Positions 8,422-17,443 of a DNA stretch of 64,000 bases are shown piece after piece. The notes beneath the pieces were generated by a model. The model was not told the DNA's origin, searched no databases, and saw only the letters and a program-made list of their open reading frames with translations. The position numbers were made by a program, and so were the translations under genes. Numbering within the stretch: position 1 is the first letter of the stretch; each line of letters begins with the position of its first letter. The stretch is from CAYONZ01 sp964405465 (GTDB lineage Bacteria > Bdellovibrionota > Bdellovibrionia > Bdellovibrionales > JAMPXM01): positions 1 to 64,000 of the forward strand of contig CAYONZ010000001.1 in the NCBI GenBank assembly GCA_964405465.1, written 5' to 3'.

Positions 8422-8526
8422 ATGGCTAAGAAAAAAGCAACAAAGAAAGCAGCGAAGAAAGTAGCAAAAAAAGCAACTAAGAAAGTTGCTAAGAAAAAAG
8501 CAACTAAAAAAGCCGCTAAGAAGTAA
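8422..8526 (+). CDS. Tiny Lys/Ala-rich histone H1-like basic protein (34 aa)
   Basis: An ATG preceded by a near-perfect ribosome site (TAGGAGGA, 8411-8418) opens a 34-codon gene made almost entirely of Lys and Ala, with a few Thr and Val. The repeat unit is roughly KKATKKAAKKVA. It has its own promoter and its own hairpin terminator, so it is a monocistronic, probably well expressed gene rather than a chance ORF. The composition matches the AlaLys-rich tails of bacterial histone H1-like proteins, so DNA or RNA binding by charge is a fair inference. A similar tail is fused to ribosomal protein L21 in this window. It is too short for most gene callers. Confidence 0.85.
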   Translation: MAKKKATKKAAKKVAKKATKKVAKKKATKKAAKK

Positions 8527-8554
8527 GCTGATCTCGTAAGAGATTGCTACTGAA

Positions 8555-8581
8555 CCCTCGAGAAATCGAGGGTTTTTTTTT
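8555..8581 (+). terminator. Rho-independent terminator after the Lys/Ala gene
   Basis: Perfect 6-bp stem CCCTCG/CGAGGG (8555-8560 with 8567-8572), 6-base loop, then nine T. It lies 29 bases after the stop codon. Confidence 0.9.
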
Positions 8582-8696
8582 GCCATTTTTAGGTTGTTGA
8601 AAAAATTCTCGCCAGCAAACGCACACCCATAGCGCTTCTTGCGGGAGACAATTCTTTCGCGAAAATACTGACGGTTTTTCTTGAACTAAATACGAA

Positions 8697-9473
8697 TCAA
8701 AAAAGTTTAGCTTTGATTCCCTCTTTTTGCAGAAATTTTCGAATGGCATCTTCATCAAGTTTATCTAATCGCCACAACAAGCGATGAATCAGGTCTAGCG
8801 TCTTGTCAGCATCTGGACCTTGAAGCCTTTTGGTCAAAATAGTTAGATCAGATGTAATCAACCCAACATTCGTCACAATCTGAGCCACTTCTTTGTTTTT
8901 GGTCGTTTTTTCTAAAAGTATCAACGTTTTGTTCAAATTGGTGACCAGGCTATTCATTTTTTCGAGCGTATCAGTGATCGAACCCTCATTTTTTTCCACC
9001 ATTGCCAAAATTTTTCCGGCCAATCCATAGCTTTGCGAAATAAGTTGATCTATTCGGGGAGGATCCTCGCCTTTAACTAGCTCTCCGGGCGCAAATTCTG
9101 GAGCGTTTGCTGAACCGGGCGTGACCTCAATCAATTTTTCACCAATGACTCCCGCAAGATTGATAAAGAACTTACTGTCCTTTCGGACAGTCGCCCACGC
9201 CTCTTTGTTGATCGCTATTTTGATTTTAAGTTTTAATTCGTTTCCCGAAGAGTCTTTCAAAGTGGGATCAAAAGTAATTTGGGTAACTTTTCCCACATTG
9301 ATTCCCATCACGCGAACCGGTGATCCGACCTCAATTCCACCACCAAAATTGTAACCAACATATAAATCTTTGGTGTTCGAAAATGGATTTAGCACTCCAA
9401 GATAATAAGCAAAAGCAGCTACCATGGCGACTGAGACAATAAAGAGTGCACCAACCTTGGTTTCGATCTTCAT
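8697..9473 (-). CDS. mlaD: MCE-domain protein (MlaD-like substrate-binding subunit)
   Basis: 258 residues with one N-terminal membrane helix (VGALFIVSVAMVAAFAYYLGVL) followed by an MCE domain: LYVGYNFGGGIEVGSPVRVMGINVGKV is the family hallmark. A helical C-terminal region with IDQLISQSYGL and coiled-coil-like leucines follows. MlaD-type proteins form hexamers in the periplasm that hand phospholipid to or from the MlaE permease. It is the last gene of a leftward operon behind two permeases and two ATPases, 175 bases after the second permease. Start at ATG 9473 is supported by AAGGATGG. Confidence 0.9.
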   Translation of the reverse strand: MKIETKVGALFIVSVAMVAAFAYYLGVLNPFSNTKDLYVGYNFGGGIEVGSPVRVMGINVGKVTQITFDPTLKDSSGNELKLKIKIAINKEAWATVRKDSKFFINLAGVIGEKLIEVTPGSANAPEFAPGELVKGEDPPRIDQLISQSYGLAGKILAMVEKNEGSITDTLEKMNSLVTNLNKTLILLEKTTKNKEVAQIVTNVGLITSDLTILTKRLQGPDADKTLDLIHRLLWRLDKLDEDAIRKFLQKEGIKAKLF

Positions 9474-9648
9474 TTTTCCATCCTTAACTTCTTCAAGTTG
9501 TTTTGTCGATCTTCCGCTATGAAAGGCTCGCCAATGATTAATAGCTTAGAGCCTTGGGTCCAATTCGTAAATTTTTATTTACATTAAATATCGAATTTAG
9601 GTCTGGGACTGTTTTTGAATACTATGATGGGCTACCAGATCTATTAAA

Positions 9649-10422
9649 TCAATAGAAGTGCGAGAATATCCAGCCCATTGAAAAATCAAGAACGATAACT
9701 GCTACAGAGGTTGAAACTACACTATTCGTCGTCGCAAGCCCCACTCCCTCGGCTCCCGCTTTGCATCGAAAACCATGGTAACAACTAAATAATGGTATCA
9801 CCGCACCAAATACCATTCCCTTAACAATGGCAAAAACCAAATCTTGAAAGTGAACGAAGGCGCGCATCGCCGTCAAAAACGACCCTGGAGTGTATCCCAA
9901 CTTAATTGTACTAACTGCCATTGCGCAAAACAAACAAACAAGATTTGAAACAATACTTAAAAGAAAACCACCGAAAATACATGCCAAAAACCTAGGTACA
10001 ACGACGAATTTGATTGGGTCGAGACTCAACATTTTCAAGGCATCTATTTGTTCTGTGATCTGCATGGTTCCCACTTCAGCTGCTAGCCCAGCGCCAACCC
10101 GAGATGTTATAAGCAGGGCCGCAATTACAGAGCCCAGTTCGCGCAAAATTAGTAAAGCCGCAAAACCCGGAACCATATTGTCATTTTGAATTACAAGTCG
10201 CATATGAAATGAAGCCTCTAATATAGTTACCATCGCGGCAAAACTCACACAGAGCGCAACAATAAATGCACTTTGATTTGCTACAAAATAAATCTGCCGA
10301 AAAACTTCTTTCATGCGATAGGGAGGAACGCAAGACTTGACCAACGTCTGCAAGGCCAAATTGATAAATTCAGGAACTGCTCTTTGAGTATTTATTAACG
10401 TCGAACCAAGCTGAGTGATCAT
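9649..10422 (-). CDS. MlaE-family ABC permease, copy 2
   Basis: 257-residue multi-pass membrane protein with the MlaE core TMQITEQIDALKMLSLDPIKFVVVPR, in which EQIDAL is the coupling-helix region that contacts the ATPase. The N-terminal amphipathic segment (VKSCVPPYRMKEVFRQIYF) is also typical. It differs throughout from the upstream permease, so the two are not a recent duplication and may form a heterodimer. It follows that permease after 215 bases containing no gene but a perfect small hairpin. The ATG at 10422 is the only in-frame start below a stop six codons upstream. Confidence 0.9.
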   Translation of the reverse strand: MITQLGSTLINTQRAVPEFINLALQTLVKSCVPPYRMKEVFRQIYFVANQSAFIVALCVSFAAMVTILEASFHMRLVIQNDNMVPGFAALLILRELGSVIAALLITSRVGAGLAAEVGTMQITEQIDALKMLSLDPIKFVVVPRFLACIFGGFLLSIVSNLVCLFCAMAVSTIKLGYTPGSFLTAMRAFVHFQDLVFAIVKGMVFGAVIPLFSCYHGFRCKAGAEGVGLATTNSVVSTSVAVIVLDFSMGWIFSHFY

Positions 10423-10445
10423 GCCGCCCAGATTATCTTATATTT

Positions 10446-10462
10446 TTTCTCGAGACGAGAAA
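10446..10462. repeat. Short perfect inverted repeat between the two Mla permeases
   Basis: TTTCTCG/CGAGAAA with a 3-base loop lies 24 bases upstream of the second permease start, in a 215-base gap within an otherwise compact operon. On the minus strand it has no clean T run, so it may be an mRNA-stability or processing hairpin rather than a terminator. Confidence 0.4.
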
Positions 10463-10637
10463 TTCTTTTTGAATAAAGGTCGCGTATTCGTGCGAATGTC
10501 GCGAGCTGAAGACCCACTCGGGGAAATTTGTGGCTCTATTTCGGCGATGAGCGATGTGCAAAATACTTCTGTTGCTTCTGCTAGGAAGGCCCGTCAAATG
10601 GAAACACACTCCAAATTGATTTCATTTGATACTTCAT

Positions 10638-11423
10638 TTATCTGCCAAGATAGAGATGCAGAATTGTGTCACCGATCAGACTAGTCATCCAATCGGTAAT
10701 AACCAGACCCACCATGGTTCCTACACTGGTTCCAACAACAGCACGTCCAACGCCTTTGGCACCACCCGTGGTAGAGTAGCCCTTGTAGGTACAAATGGAT
10801 GCCAAAAGAATTGCAAACATGAAACACTTAAATAGGCCACTTAATACAGATCCCAAGTTTACGATGGTGGGAATATGCCGTAAATACTGTTGCGGATTGA
10901 TATTGGCAAACAATTGGCCCACTAAAACGCCACCCGCAACAGACATCAGCAATCCAGCAGTTAATAAGAAAAAACTGGAGACAATAATTCCAAAAAATCT
11001 AGGTAAAATGATTTCTTGAATTGGATTGGCCCCGAGACAGCGAATGGCATCTATTTGTTCTGTCACCCGCATCGTGCCCAATTCTGCAGAAGTATAGGCT
11101 CCGACTTTTCCAGCTAACATAAATGCAATCAATAGAGGCCCCACTTCTCTTATAGTCGCACTTGTTGCGAGACCTCCCAAGAAACCGAGAGCGCCATAGG
11201 CTTTCACTTGTAGTGCAAATTGAATTGTCATGATCGCGCCAACAAAAAACCCGGCCATTGCCGTTGTTGAAACACTTTGCATTGTTACGGCCCAAGTTTG
11301 GACAAATACTGAATGCAATGAACATGGTGAGCGTCGAATCGTATAAAAAATCTCTTTTAAAAACAAAAGACACGATCCGATATCATGAAGCACCCTCAAA
11401 AATGTACTTACAATAGAATTCAT
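10638..11423 (-). CDS. mlaE: MlaE-family ABC permease, copy 1
   Basis: 261 residues, several membrane helices, with the family core GTMRVTEQIDAIRCLGANPI followed by LPRFFGIIVSSFFLLT. The MlaE family forms the membrane part of phospholipid ABC transporters. It lies 2 bases after the first-listed ATPase gene (start at 11423, ATPase stop at 11426), so it is tightly coupled. Unlike the second permease, it has an N-terminus rich in Phe/Leu (FLRVLHDIGSCLLFLKEIF). Two unlike permeases with two unlike ATPases suggest an asymmetric transporter. Confidence 0.9.
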   Translation of the reverse strand: MNSIVSTFLRVLHDIGSCLLFLKEIFYTIRRSPCSLHSVFVQTWAVTMQSVSTTAMAGFFVGAIMTIQFALQVKAYGALGFLGGLATSATIREVGPLLIAFMLAGKVGAYTSAELGTMRVTEQIDAIRCLGANPIQEIILPRFFGIIVSSFFLLTAGLLMSVAGGVLVGQLFANINPQQYLRHIPTIVNLGSVLSGLFKCFMFAILLASICTYKGYSTTGGAKGVGRAVVGTSVGTMVGLVITDWMTSLIGDTILHLYLGR

Positions 11424-11425
11424 GA

Positions 11426-12151
11426 TTATAGAACCTCCAGAAGAAAGTCTCTTACAAGTGGCTGCTGGCTCTTTTTTAGTTCCGCTGGGGTTCCTTGATC
11501 AACAATTTGACCTTGGTCGAGCACAATAATTCGATCGGCAATATCTAGTGCACACTGCATATCATGACTTACAACAATCGAAGTTGTTTTTAGTTTTCTT
11601 GAGAGTTCAAAAATTAATTTGTTAATTGCCTGTGTCGTAACAGGATCAAGCCCTGTAGTCGGCTCGTCAAACAGTAAAATTTTGGGCTCGATTGCGACTG
11701 TTCTCGCTAGACTAACTCTCTTTTGCATTCCATATGAAATTTCTGCTGGCAGTTTCGCTTCGATTCCCGAAAGATTGACCAGCTGCAAAGCTGTACTCAC
11801 GCGGTTTTCAATTTCGGTCTCCGAAATGCGATAGTGTTTTCGCAGTCCAAATGCAACGTTCTCAAATACAGTAAGCGAATCAAAAAGGGCAGGATGTTGA
11901 AAAACCATTCCACATTTTTTTCGAACAGCAAAATAGTCTTCTTCCGAAATTCTTGATACCTCCTGCTGATCAACCCAAATTGCTCCAGAATCTGGCCGTA
12001 AAAGTCCTACTATGTTTTTTAGCAAAACGGACTTCCCAGTACCAGATGTCCCTAGGATAAATAGAATTTCCCCTTCTTTTACCTCGAAAGAAATGCCCTT
12101 TAGAATTGTGCGCTCTCCAAATTTTTTAACGATGTTGTCAAACTTGATCAC
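11426..12151 (-). CDS. mlaF: MlaF-type ABC ATPase with intact catalytic residues
   Basis: 241 residues. Walker A GTSGTGKS (K40), Q loop FQHPALFDSLTV, Walker B LLFDEPTTGLD (catalytic E163) and switch His in VSHDMQ (H196) are all intact. The signature is ISYGMQKR, with Tyr where the family has Gly. In a dimer, this altered signature would face the other subunit's altered Walker B and switch residues. The gene overlaps the upstream ATPase by 4 bases and precedes permease 1 by 2 bases. It energises lipid transport by the MCE system. Confidence 0.92.
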   Translation of the reverse strand: MIKFDNIVKKFGERTILKGISFEVKEGEILFILGTSGTGKSVLLKNIVGLLRPDSGAIWVDQQEVSRISEEDYFAVRKKCGMVFQHPALFDSLTVFENVAFGLRKHYRISETEIENRVSTALQLVNLSGIEAKLPAEISYGMQKRVSLARTVAIEPKILLFDEPTTGLDPVTTQAINKLIFELSRKLKTTSIVVSHDMQCALDIADRIIVLDQGQIVDQGTPAELKKSQQPLVRDFLLEVL

Positions 12152-12909
12152 GGTTGCACCGTCAAAGGTCCATCAAGCTGTCCTCGCACAAACTGGAACA
12201 CGCGCGGATCTTTATGATTAATTGTTTGATCTTTGTTTCCTGTCACAATCACTGACTTGTCTACAACCATAGCAATGGTTCCAGCCATTTGATAAGCCCG
12301 CTGCATATCATTAGTAATGGACACCATGGTGGCTTTTGATTTCATTTTCATATCAAGAATCAATTGGATAATTTTTCGACTGGTAATCGGATCAAGGCCT
12401 GCCGTTGGATCATCGTAAAATACGATTTCTGGTTTGAGAGCCAATGCCCGTGCAATCCCAAGTCGCTTCTGCATGCCACCACTTATTTCATCTGGAAAAA
12501 GCGCACGAGCGTGCGAAATTCCGACAGCGTCGAGAAAAAAACTAATAGCTTCTTCGATCTCTTGGCTTGTACTATGCGCCACTTCTTCTAATGGAAATGC
12601 CACATTTTCACCGACAGTAAGCGAATCAAAAAGGGCATTTTTTTGAAAGAGCATTCCAATTCGACGAAGCAGCTTTTCCCTCGTCTTGCCACGTAAAGTC
12701 GACAGATCCTGACCCTCTATAAGAACTCGGCCCTCCGTAGGCAAAATCAGACCTCCCATTACTTTAAGTAAAACTGATTTTCCCTGACCACTCGGGCCGA
12801 TCAAGACGAGAGACTCCCCACTCAGGACTTTCAAATTCACGTTTTGCAGGAGAGTTTCTCCCTGCAGTACAACTTTAACATTTTGAAGCTCAATCGCTGC
12901 TGACGCCAC
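12148..12909 (-). CDS. Second MlaF-type ABC ATPase with degenerate catalytic site
   Basis: 253 residues, first gene of the Mla operon. Walker A GPSGQGKS (K44), Q loop and a normal signature ISGGMQKR are present, but Walker B reads VFYDDPTAGLD, with Asp167 in place of the catalytic Glu. The switch histidine is replaced by Asn200 (SITNDMQ). These are the changes found in the non-hydrolytic half of heterodimeric ABC proteins. The start is GTG at 12909 with AAAGGA about 9 bases upstream. It is followed with a 4-base overlap by the intact ATPase, which carries the altered signature that would complete the degenerate site. Confidence 0.9.
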   Translation of the reverse strand: MASAAIELQNVKVVLQGETLLQNVNLKVLSGESLVLIGPSGQGKSVLLKVMGGLILPTEGRVLIEGQDLSTLRGKTREKLLRRIGMLFQKNALFDSLTVGENVAFPLEEVAHSTSQEIEEAISFFLDAVGISHARALFPDEISGGMQKRLGIARALALKPEIVFYDDPTAGLDPITSRKIIQLILDMKMKSKATMVSITNDMQRAYQMAGTIAMVVDKSVIVTGNKDQTINHKDPRVFQFVRGQLDGPLTVQP

Positions 12910-13097
12910 GTTGCAAATCCTTTTAAAAATCAGAGCTCAGGTCTGTAGAAAGTTTTGATCAATTGCTTGTCTTGAACTATTGCTAGTATCCTACAACAAA
13001 TCACAACTATCTTTACTCGTTCATCTTTCTTTATTTTAAGTTTGAACTGGGCACTAAACGCAACAGTTTAGAACGAGAAAAACATAAAGAGGTCTAC

Positions 13098-14342
13098 ATG
13101 GCACAATATGAAAAGATCAAAGTTCCCACTCAGGGAGAAAAAATCAAGGTTCAGAACGGAAAAATTATCTGTCCTGATCAGCCTATTATTTCATTTATCG
13201 AGGGGGACGGAACTGGCCCAGATATTTGGAAGTCATCGGTTCGTGTGCTAGACGCGGCTGTTGAGAAGGCCTACAAGGGCAAACGTAAAATTCATTGGTG
13301 TGAAGTTTACGCAGGAGAAAAGGCTGCTTCACTATATAACGGCAATTGGTTTCCAGAAGAAACACTAACTGCGCTTAAGGAATTTGTAGTTTCCATTAAA
13401 GGTCCACTTAGTACTCCTGTAGGTAAAGGCATGCGGTCACTCAATGTGGCGCTTCGCAAGGAACTCGACCTTTATGCCTGTGTTCGTCCTGTAAAATGGT
13501 ACCCGGGAGTTCCGGCTCCGGTAAAAGAGCCACAAAAAGTGAACATGATGATTTTTAGAGAGAACACCGAAGACCTTTATGTCGGCGTTGAGTGGGCCGC
13601 AGGTTCAACTGAAGCCAATGAAATGATTGCGTTGGCCAAAAAATTTGGCAAAGACATCCGCCCCAACTCCGCCATCGGCATTAAGCCCATGAGCGCTTTT
13701 GGCACTCACCGTTTGATGCGCAAGGCGATTGAACACGCAATCAAACACAAATTGCCAAGTGTAACTCTTGTTCACAAGGGTAATATTATGAAGTTCACCG
13801 AAGGAGCATTTAAAGACTGGGGTTATGAGCTCGCGAAAAAAGAATTTGCTGATCAAATCATCACTGAAGACGATGTTTTCAATTTACACGGTGGTAAAGC
13901 GCCATCAGGAAAAATCGTGATCAAAGATCGTATCGCCGACAATATGTTTCAGCAAGCACTGCTTCGCCCAGATGAATACTCAGTCCTAGTTCTTCCGAAC
14001 CTAAATGGAGACTATATTAGTGACGCTCTCGCGGCGCAAGTCGGCGGACTTGGAATTGCACCAGGCGGAAACATTGGAGATGGTCCCGCAGTTTTCGAAG
14101 CGACCCATGGAACTGCGCCGAAATATGCTGGGCAGGACAAGGTTAACCCTGGATCCGTTATTCTTTCGGGCATGATGATGCTTGAATATCTAGGTTGGGA
14201 AGAGGCCGCTCGCTTGGTTGAAAAAGGTCTCGAGTCTGCAATTGCCAGCAAACGCGTGACTTACGATTTTCACCGTCAAATGGAAGGAGCAACACTGTTG
14301 AAATGCTCTGAGTTTGGAACCGAAATTATTAACAAAATGTAA
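13098..14342 (+). CDS. icd: Isocitrate dehydrogenase, NADP-dependent
   Basis: 414 residues, closely matching the E. coli Icd layout. Visible are the substrate/phosphorylation serine in RSLNVALRKELDLYACVRPV, the catalytic Lys/Asp segments and PNLNGDYISDALAAQVGG. The NADP-selecting residues are also there: Lys-Tyr in GTAPKYAGQDK, and Tyr and Arg in VTYDFHRQ. It oxidises isocitrate to 2-oxoglutarate. First gene of a TCA operon; AGAGG precedes the ATG. Between it and mdh is a small hairpin (TTCAGC/GCTGAA, 14352-14368) that may tune downstream expression. Confidence 0.97.
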   Translation: MAQYEKIKVPTQGEKIKVQNGKIICPDQPIISFIEGDGTGPDIWKSSVRVLDAAVEKAYKGKRKIHWCEVYAGEKAASLYNGNWFPEETLTALKEFVVSIKGPLSTPVGKGMRSLNVALRKELDLYACVRPVKWYPGVPAPVKEPQKVNMMIFRENTEDLYVGVEWAAGSTEANEMIALAKKFGKDIRPNSAIGIKPMSAFGTHRLMRKAIEHAIKHKLPSVTLVHKGNIMKFTEGAFKDWGYELAKKEFADQIITEDDVFNLHGGKAPSGKIVIKDRIADNMFQQALLRPDEYSVLVLPNLNGDYISDALAAQVGGLGIAPGGNIGDGPAVFEATHGTAPKYAGQDKVNPGSVILSGMMMLEYLGWEEAARLVEKGLESAIASKRVTYDFHRQMEGATLLKCSEFGTEIINKM

Positions 14343-14394
14343 TAACAAAACTTCAGCAACTGGCTGAAAGAACTGAATAGAGATTGGAGACAAC

Positions 14395-15336
14395 ATGCAT
14401 AAGCGAAAAAAAATAACCGTAATTGGCGCCGGATTCGTGGGATCTACCGCTGCTCATTGGGCTGCTCAAAAAGAGCTCGGTGACGTAGTTCTTCTCGATA
14501 TCAACGAAGGTGCCGCAAAAGGGAAAGCACTTGATCTGTTTGAAGCATCTCCTGTTGAAGGATTTGATTCTAAAGTTACCGGAACGTCGAACTATGCGGA
14601 TATCGCTGGGTCAGACATCGTTATTGTAACGGCTGGTATTCCCCGCAAACCTGGAATGAGCCGTGATGATTTGATGGCAACAAATGCGAAAATCGTCAAA
14701 ACATGCTGCGAAGGCATTAAACAATATGCACCAAACTCAGTTGTCATCATTGTTTCAAACCCACTCGATGCAATGTGCACAGTTGCAAAACAAGTTTTGG
14801 GTTTCCCTCGTGAGCGAGTCATCGGTATGGCCGGTGTACTTGACAGTGCCCGCTTTAGAAGTTTCGTAGCGGAAGCGTGTGATGTTTCCGTTAAAGACGT
14901 TTTTGGATTCACGCTCGGTGGTCATGGCGATACTATGGTTCCAATGCCACGCCATTGCTCAGTTGGCGGCGTTCCACTCATGGAAATGCTCCCTAAAGAC
15001 AAAATCGACGCTCTCGTTCAGCGCGCTGTAAATGGTGGGGCTGAGATCGTAAAACTTCTGCAGACTGGTTCTGCTTATTACGCTCCCTCTGCATCTGCAG
15101 TCGAAATGGCAGAGGCAATTCTAAAGGACCAAAAGCGAATTTTGCCTTGTGCCGTTGAGCTGAATGGTGAGTACGGAATGAAAGGTCTTTTTATCGGTGT
15201 ACTCTGCAAACTTGGTGGCAAGGGAATGGAAAAAGTTGTTGAGCTTCAACTCGATGGCACAGAGCGAGCTGGGCTTGAAAAGTCAGCAGCCGCTGTTCGC
15301 GAACTCGTCGATGCTCTCGGAAAACTTCAATACTAA
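14395..15336 (+). CDS. mdh: Malate dehydrogenase (LDH-like type)
   Basis: 313 residues. It starts with the NAD-binding GAGFVGSTAAHWAA and has the mobile loop with GIPRKPGMSRDDLMATN. The substrate arginine and active-site His follow (LDSARFRSF, LGGHGDTMVPM). The LDH-like (MDH type III) class is shown by these motifs and the length. It oxidises malate to oxaloacetate in the cytoplasm. It sits 52 bases after icd and 12 bases before sucC. GGAGA lies before the ATG. Confidence 0.96.
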   Translation: MHKRKKITVIGAGFVGSTAAHWAAQKELGDVVLLDINEGAAKGKALDLFEASPVEGFDSKVTGTSNYADIAGSDIVIVTAGIPRKPGMSRDDLMATNAKIVKTCCEGIKQYAPNSVVIIVSNPLDAMCTVAKQVLGFPRERVIGMAGVLDSARFRSFVAEACDVSVKDVFGFTLGGHGDTMVPMPRHCSVGGVPLMEMLPKDKIDALVQRAVNGGAEIVKLLQTGSAYYAPSASAVEMAEAILKDQKRILPCAVELNGEYGMKGLFIGVLCKLGGKGMEKVVELQLDGTERAGLEKSAAAVRELVDALGKLQY

Positions 15337-15348
15337 GCTGGAGACAAA

Positions 15349-16515
15349 ATGAATATTCATGAATATCAGGCCAAAGAAATTTTAAAAAAATATGGAGTGA
15401 CAATTTTGAAAGGCCAGACGGCAGACACTCCAGAGAAAGCAGTTGAGGCCGCAAAAACTCTGGGTGGATCTGTTTGGGTTGTAAAAGCTCAAATCCACGC
15501 CGGAGGACGCGGCAAGGGTGGAGGCGTAAAAGTAGCCAAATCACTTGATGAAGTGAAAACTTACGCAAAACAGATTATCGGCATGACTTTGGTAACACAC
15601 CAGACTGGCCCTGAAGGTAAATTGGTTAACAAAGTATTGATCGAAGAAGGTTGCCGCATAAAGAAAGAATACTATGTCGCAGCACTTTTAGATCGTGCCA
15701 CTGGACGAGTCACAATGATGGCAAGCTCTGAGGGTGGAATGGACATCGAAGAGGTCGCAGCACACACTCCTGAAAAAATTCATCGCGTGATTGTTGACCC
15801 AGTTGTAGGTTTGATGCCTTACCAAGCTCGTCAACTTGCGTTTGCCATTGGAATGAAAGACAAGGTTGCAAGTAAAGCCGCTGATTTCTTGGTAAAACTA
15901 TACAAAGCCTATGCTGCTAACGATTGTGCAATTGCTGAAATCAACCCACTGGTTGAAACGGAAGACGGTGATGTGATCGCCCTTGATTGCAAAATGAACT
16001 TCGATTCAAACGCACTTTTCAGACATCCTGACGTCGTAGAAATGCGCGATTTGACCGAAGAAAATCCGGCAGAAATCGAAGCCAGCAAATACGACCTTGC
16101 TTTCATTAAACTCGATGGAGACATCGGTTGTTTAGTAAACGGAGCCGGTCTTGCTATGGCAACCATGGATATCATTAAGTTGAATGGTGGTAACCCTGCA
16201 AACTTTCTCGACGTGGGCGGTGGTGCAAACAAGGAAAAAGTCACTCATGCTTTCAAAATTATTTTGAAGGATCCAAATGTAAAAGGAATCTTCGTGAATA
16301 TTTTTGGCGGCATCATGAAGTGTGACATTATCGCTGAAGGTGTGATCGCGGCTTCTCGTGAATTGGGCCTGAAAGTTCCTTTGGTAGTTCGCCTAGAAGG
16401 AACAAATGTAGAACTTGGTAAAAAATTATTGGCTGAAAGTGGTCTCAACATCACTCCAGCTAGCGACTTGACAGATGCGGCTCAAAAGATCGTTGCAGCA
16501 GTGAAAGGAAAATAA
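15349..16515 (+). CDS. sucC: Succinyl-CoA synthetase beta subunit (ADP-forming)
   Basis: 388 residues, the normal length. It begins MNIHEYQAKEILKKYGV and has the ATP-grasp region with KAQIHAGGRGKGGGVK, EINPLVETEDGDVIALD, and the C-terminal domain FVNIFGGIMKCDIIAEGV. It makes up the nucleotide-binding half of the enzyme converting succinyl-CoA to succinate with ATP formation. It lies 3 bases ahead of sucD in the same operon. Confidence 0.97.
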   Translation: MNIHEYQAKEILKKYGVTILKGQTADTPEKAVEAAKTLGGSVWVVKAQIHAGGRGKGGGVKVAKSLDEVKTYAKQIIGMTLVTHQTGPEGKLVNKVLIEEGCRIKKEYYVAALLDRATGRVTMMASSEGGMDIEEVAAHTPEKIHRVIVDPVVGLMPYQARQLAFAIGMKDKVASKAADFLVKLYKAYAANDCAIAEINPLVETEDGDVIALDCKMNFDSNALFRHPDVVEMRDLTEENPAEIEASKYDLAFIKLDGDIGCLVNGAGLAMATMDIIKLNGGNPANFLDVGGGANKEKVTHAFKIILKDPNVKGIFVNIFGGIMKCDIIAEGVIAASRELGLKVPLVVRLEGTNVELGKKLLAESGLNITPASDLTDAAQKIVAAVKGK

Positions 16516-16518
16516 ACA

Positions 16519-17391
16519 ATGGCAATCATGGTTAACAACAATACAAAAGTCATTTGCCAGGGATTTACCGGCAAACAAGGTACTTTTCACTCTGAACAAG
16601 CAATCGCTTACGGAACCAAAATGGTTGGTGGAGTTGCTCCCGGCAAAGGCGGCACCACACACCTTAACCTTCCAGTTTTCGATACTGTAGAGGCAGCAGT
16701 TAAAAAAACTGGCGCCAACGCATCGGTGATTTACGTTCCCCCTCCATTTGCTGCAGATGCAATTATGGAGGCCGTTGACGCTGGTCTTGAGCTCGTAGTG
16801 TGTATCACTGAAGGAATTCCTGTAATGGACATGGTCGCAGTTAAGCGCTTCATGCAAGGAAAGAAAACTCGCCTTGTTGGGCCTAACTGCCCAGGCGTCA
16901 TCACTCCTGGACAATGTAAAATTGGAATCATGCCCGGCCACATTCACAAGCCCGGCCGTATCGGTGTTCTCTCACGATCGGGAACTTTGACGTACGAAGC
17001 TGTTGGCCAATTGACCAAGCTTGGATATGGACAGAGCACTTGTGTCGGTATCGGGGGTGACCCAGTGAACGGTACCAATTTTATTGATGTTCTTGAGATG
17101 TTCAATAAAGACGCCGATACAGATGCCGTCATCATGATCGGTGAAATTGGTGGAACGGCCGAAGAGGAAGCTGCCGAGTACATTAAACGTGAGTTTAAAA
17201 AACCTGTAACTTCGTTCATCGCGGGCGCCACTGCACCAGCGGGAAAACGCATGGGACATGCTGGTGCCATCATCAGCGGAGGCAAAGGCACAGCAGAAGC
17301 TAAGTTTGAAGCACTTCAATCTGCTGGCTGTATGATTGCACGAAGCCCTGCTGACCTGGCGTCGACTCTGATTAAATCTTTGAAAAAATAA
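16519..17391 (+). CDS. sucD: Succinyl-CoA synthetase alpha subunit
   Basis: 290 residues. The CoA-binding domain is marked by QGFTGKQGTFHSEQAIAYGT and YVPPPFAADAI. The phospho-histidine motif is GKRMGHAGAIISGG. It pairs with SucC. Last gene of the icd-mdh-sucC-sucD operon, followed by a strong terminator. Confidence 0.97.
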   Translation: MAIMVNNNTKVICQGFTGKQGTFHSEQAIAYGTKMVGGVAPGKGGTTHLNLPVFDTVEAAVKKTGANASVIYVPPPFAADAIMEAVDAGLELVVCITEGIPVMDMVAVKRFMQGKKTRLVGPNCPGVITPGQCKIGIMPGHIHKPGRIGVLSRSGTLTYEAVGQLTKLGYGQSTCVGIGGDPVNGTNFIDVLEMFNKDADTDAVIMIGEIGGTAEEEAAEYIKREFKKPVTSFIAGATAPAGKRMGHAGAIISGGKGTAEAKFEALQSAGCMIARSPADLASTLIKSLKK

Positions 17392-17416
17392 CCCAGTTCA
17401 GTCACTGGTTATTTGT

Positions 17417-17443
17417 AAACCCCTCCTCTGCGAGGGGTTTTTT
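17417..17443 (+). terminator. Rho-independent terminator of the TCA operon
   Basis: A 9-bp perfect stem AAACCCCTC/GAGGGGTTT (17417-17425 with 17432-17440), a 6-base loop, and a T run that starts within the 3' arm. It lies 26 bases after sucD. Confidence 0.92.

Noticed and set aside
9560..9600. AT-rich inverted repeat GTAAAT/ATTTAC after permease 2
   Set aside because: Short and AT-only; no T run in the operon's direction; likely chance.
12910..13097. Promoter elements for icd and the Mla operon
   Set aside because: Several weak TTGNNN and TANNNT words occur but no pair has good sequence and spacing.
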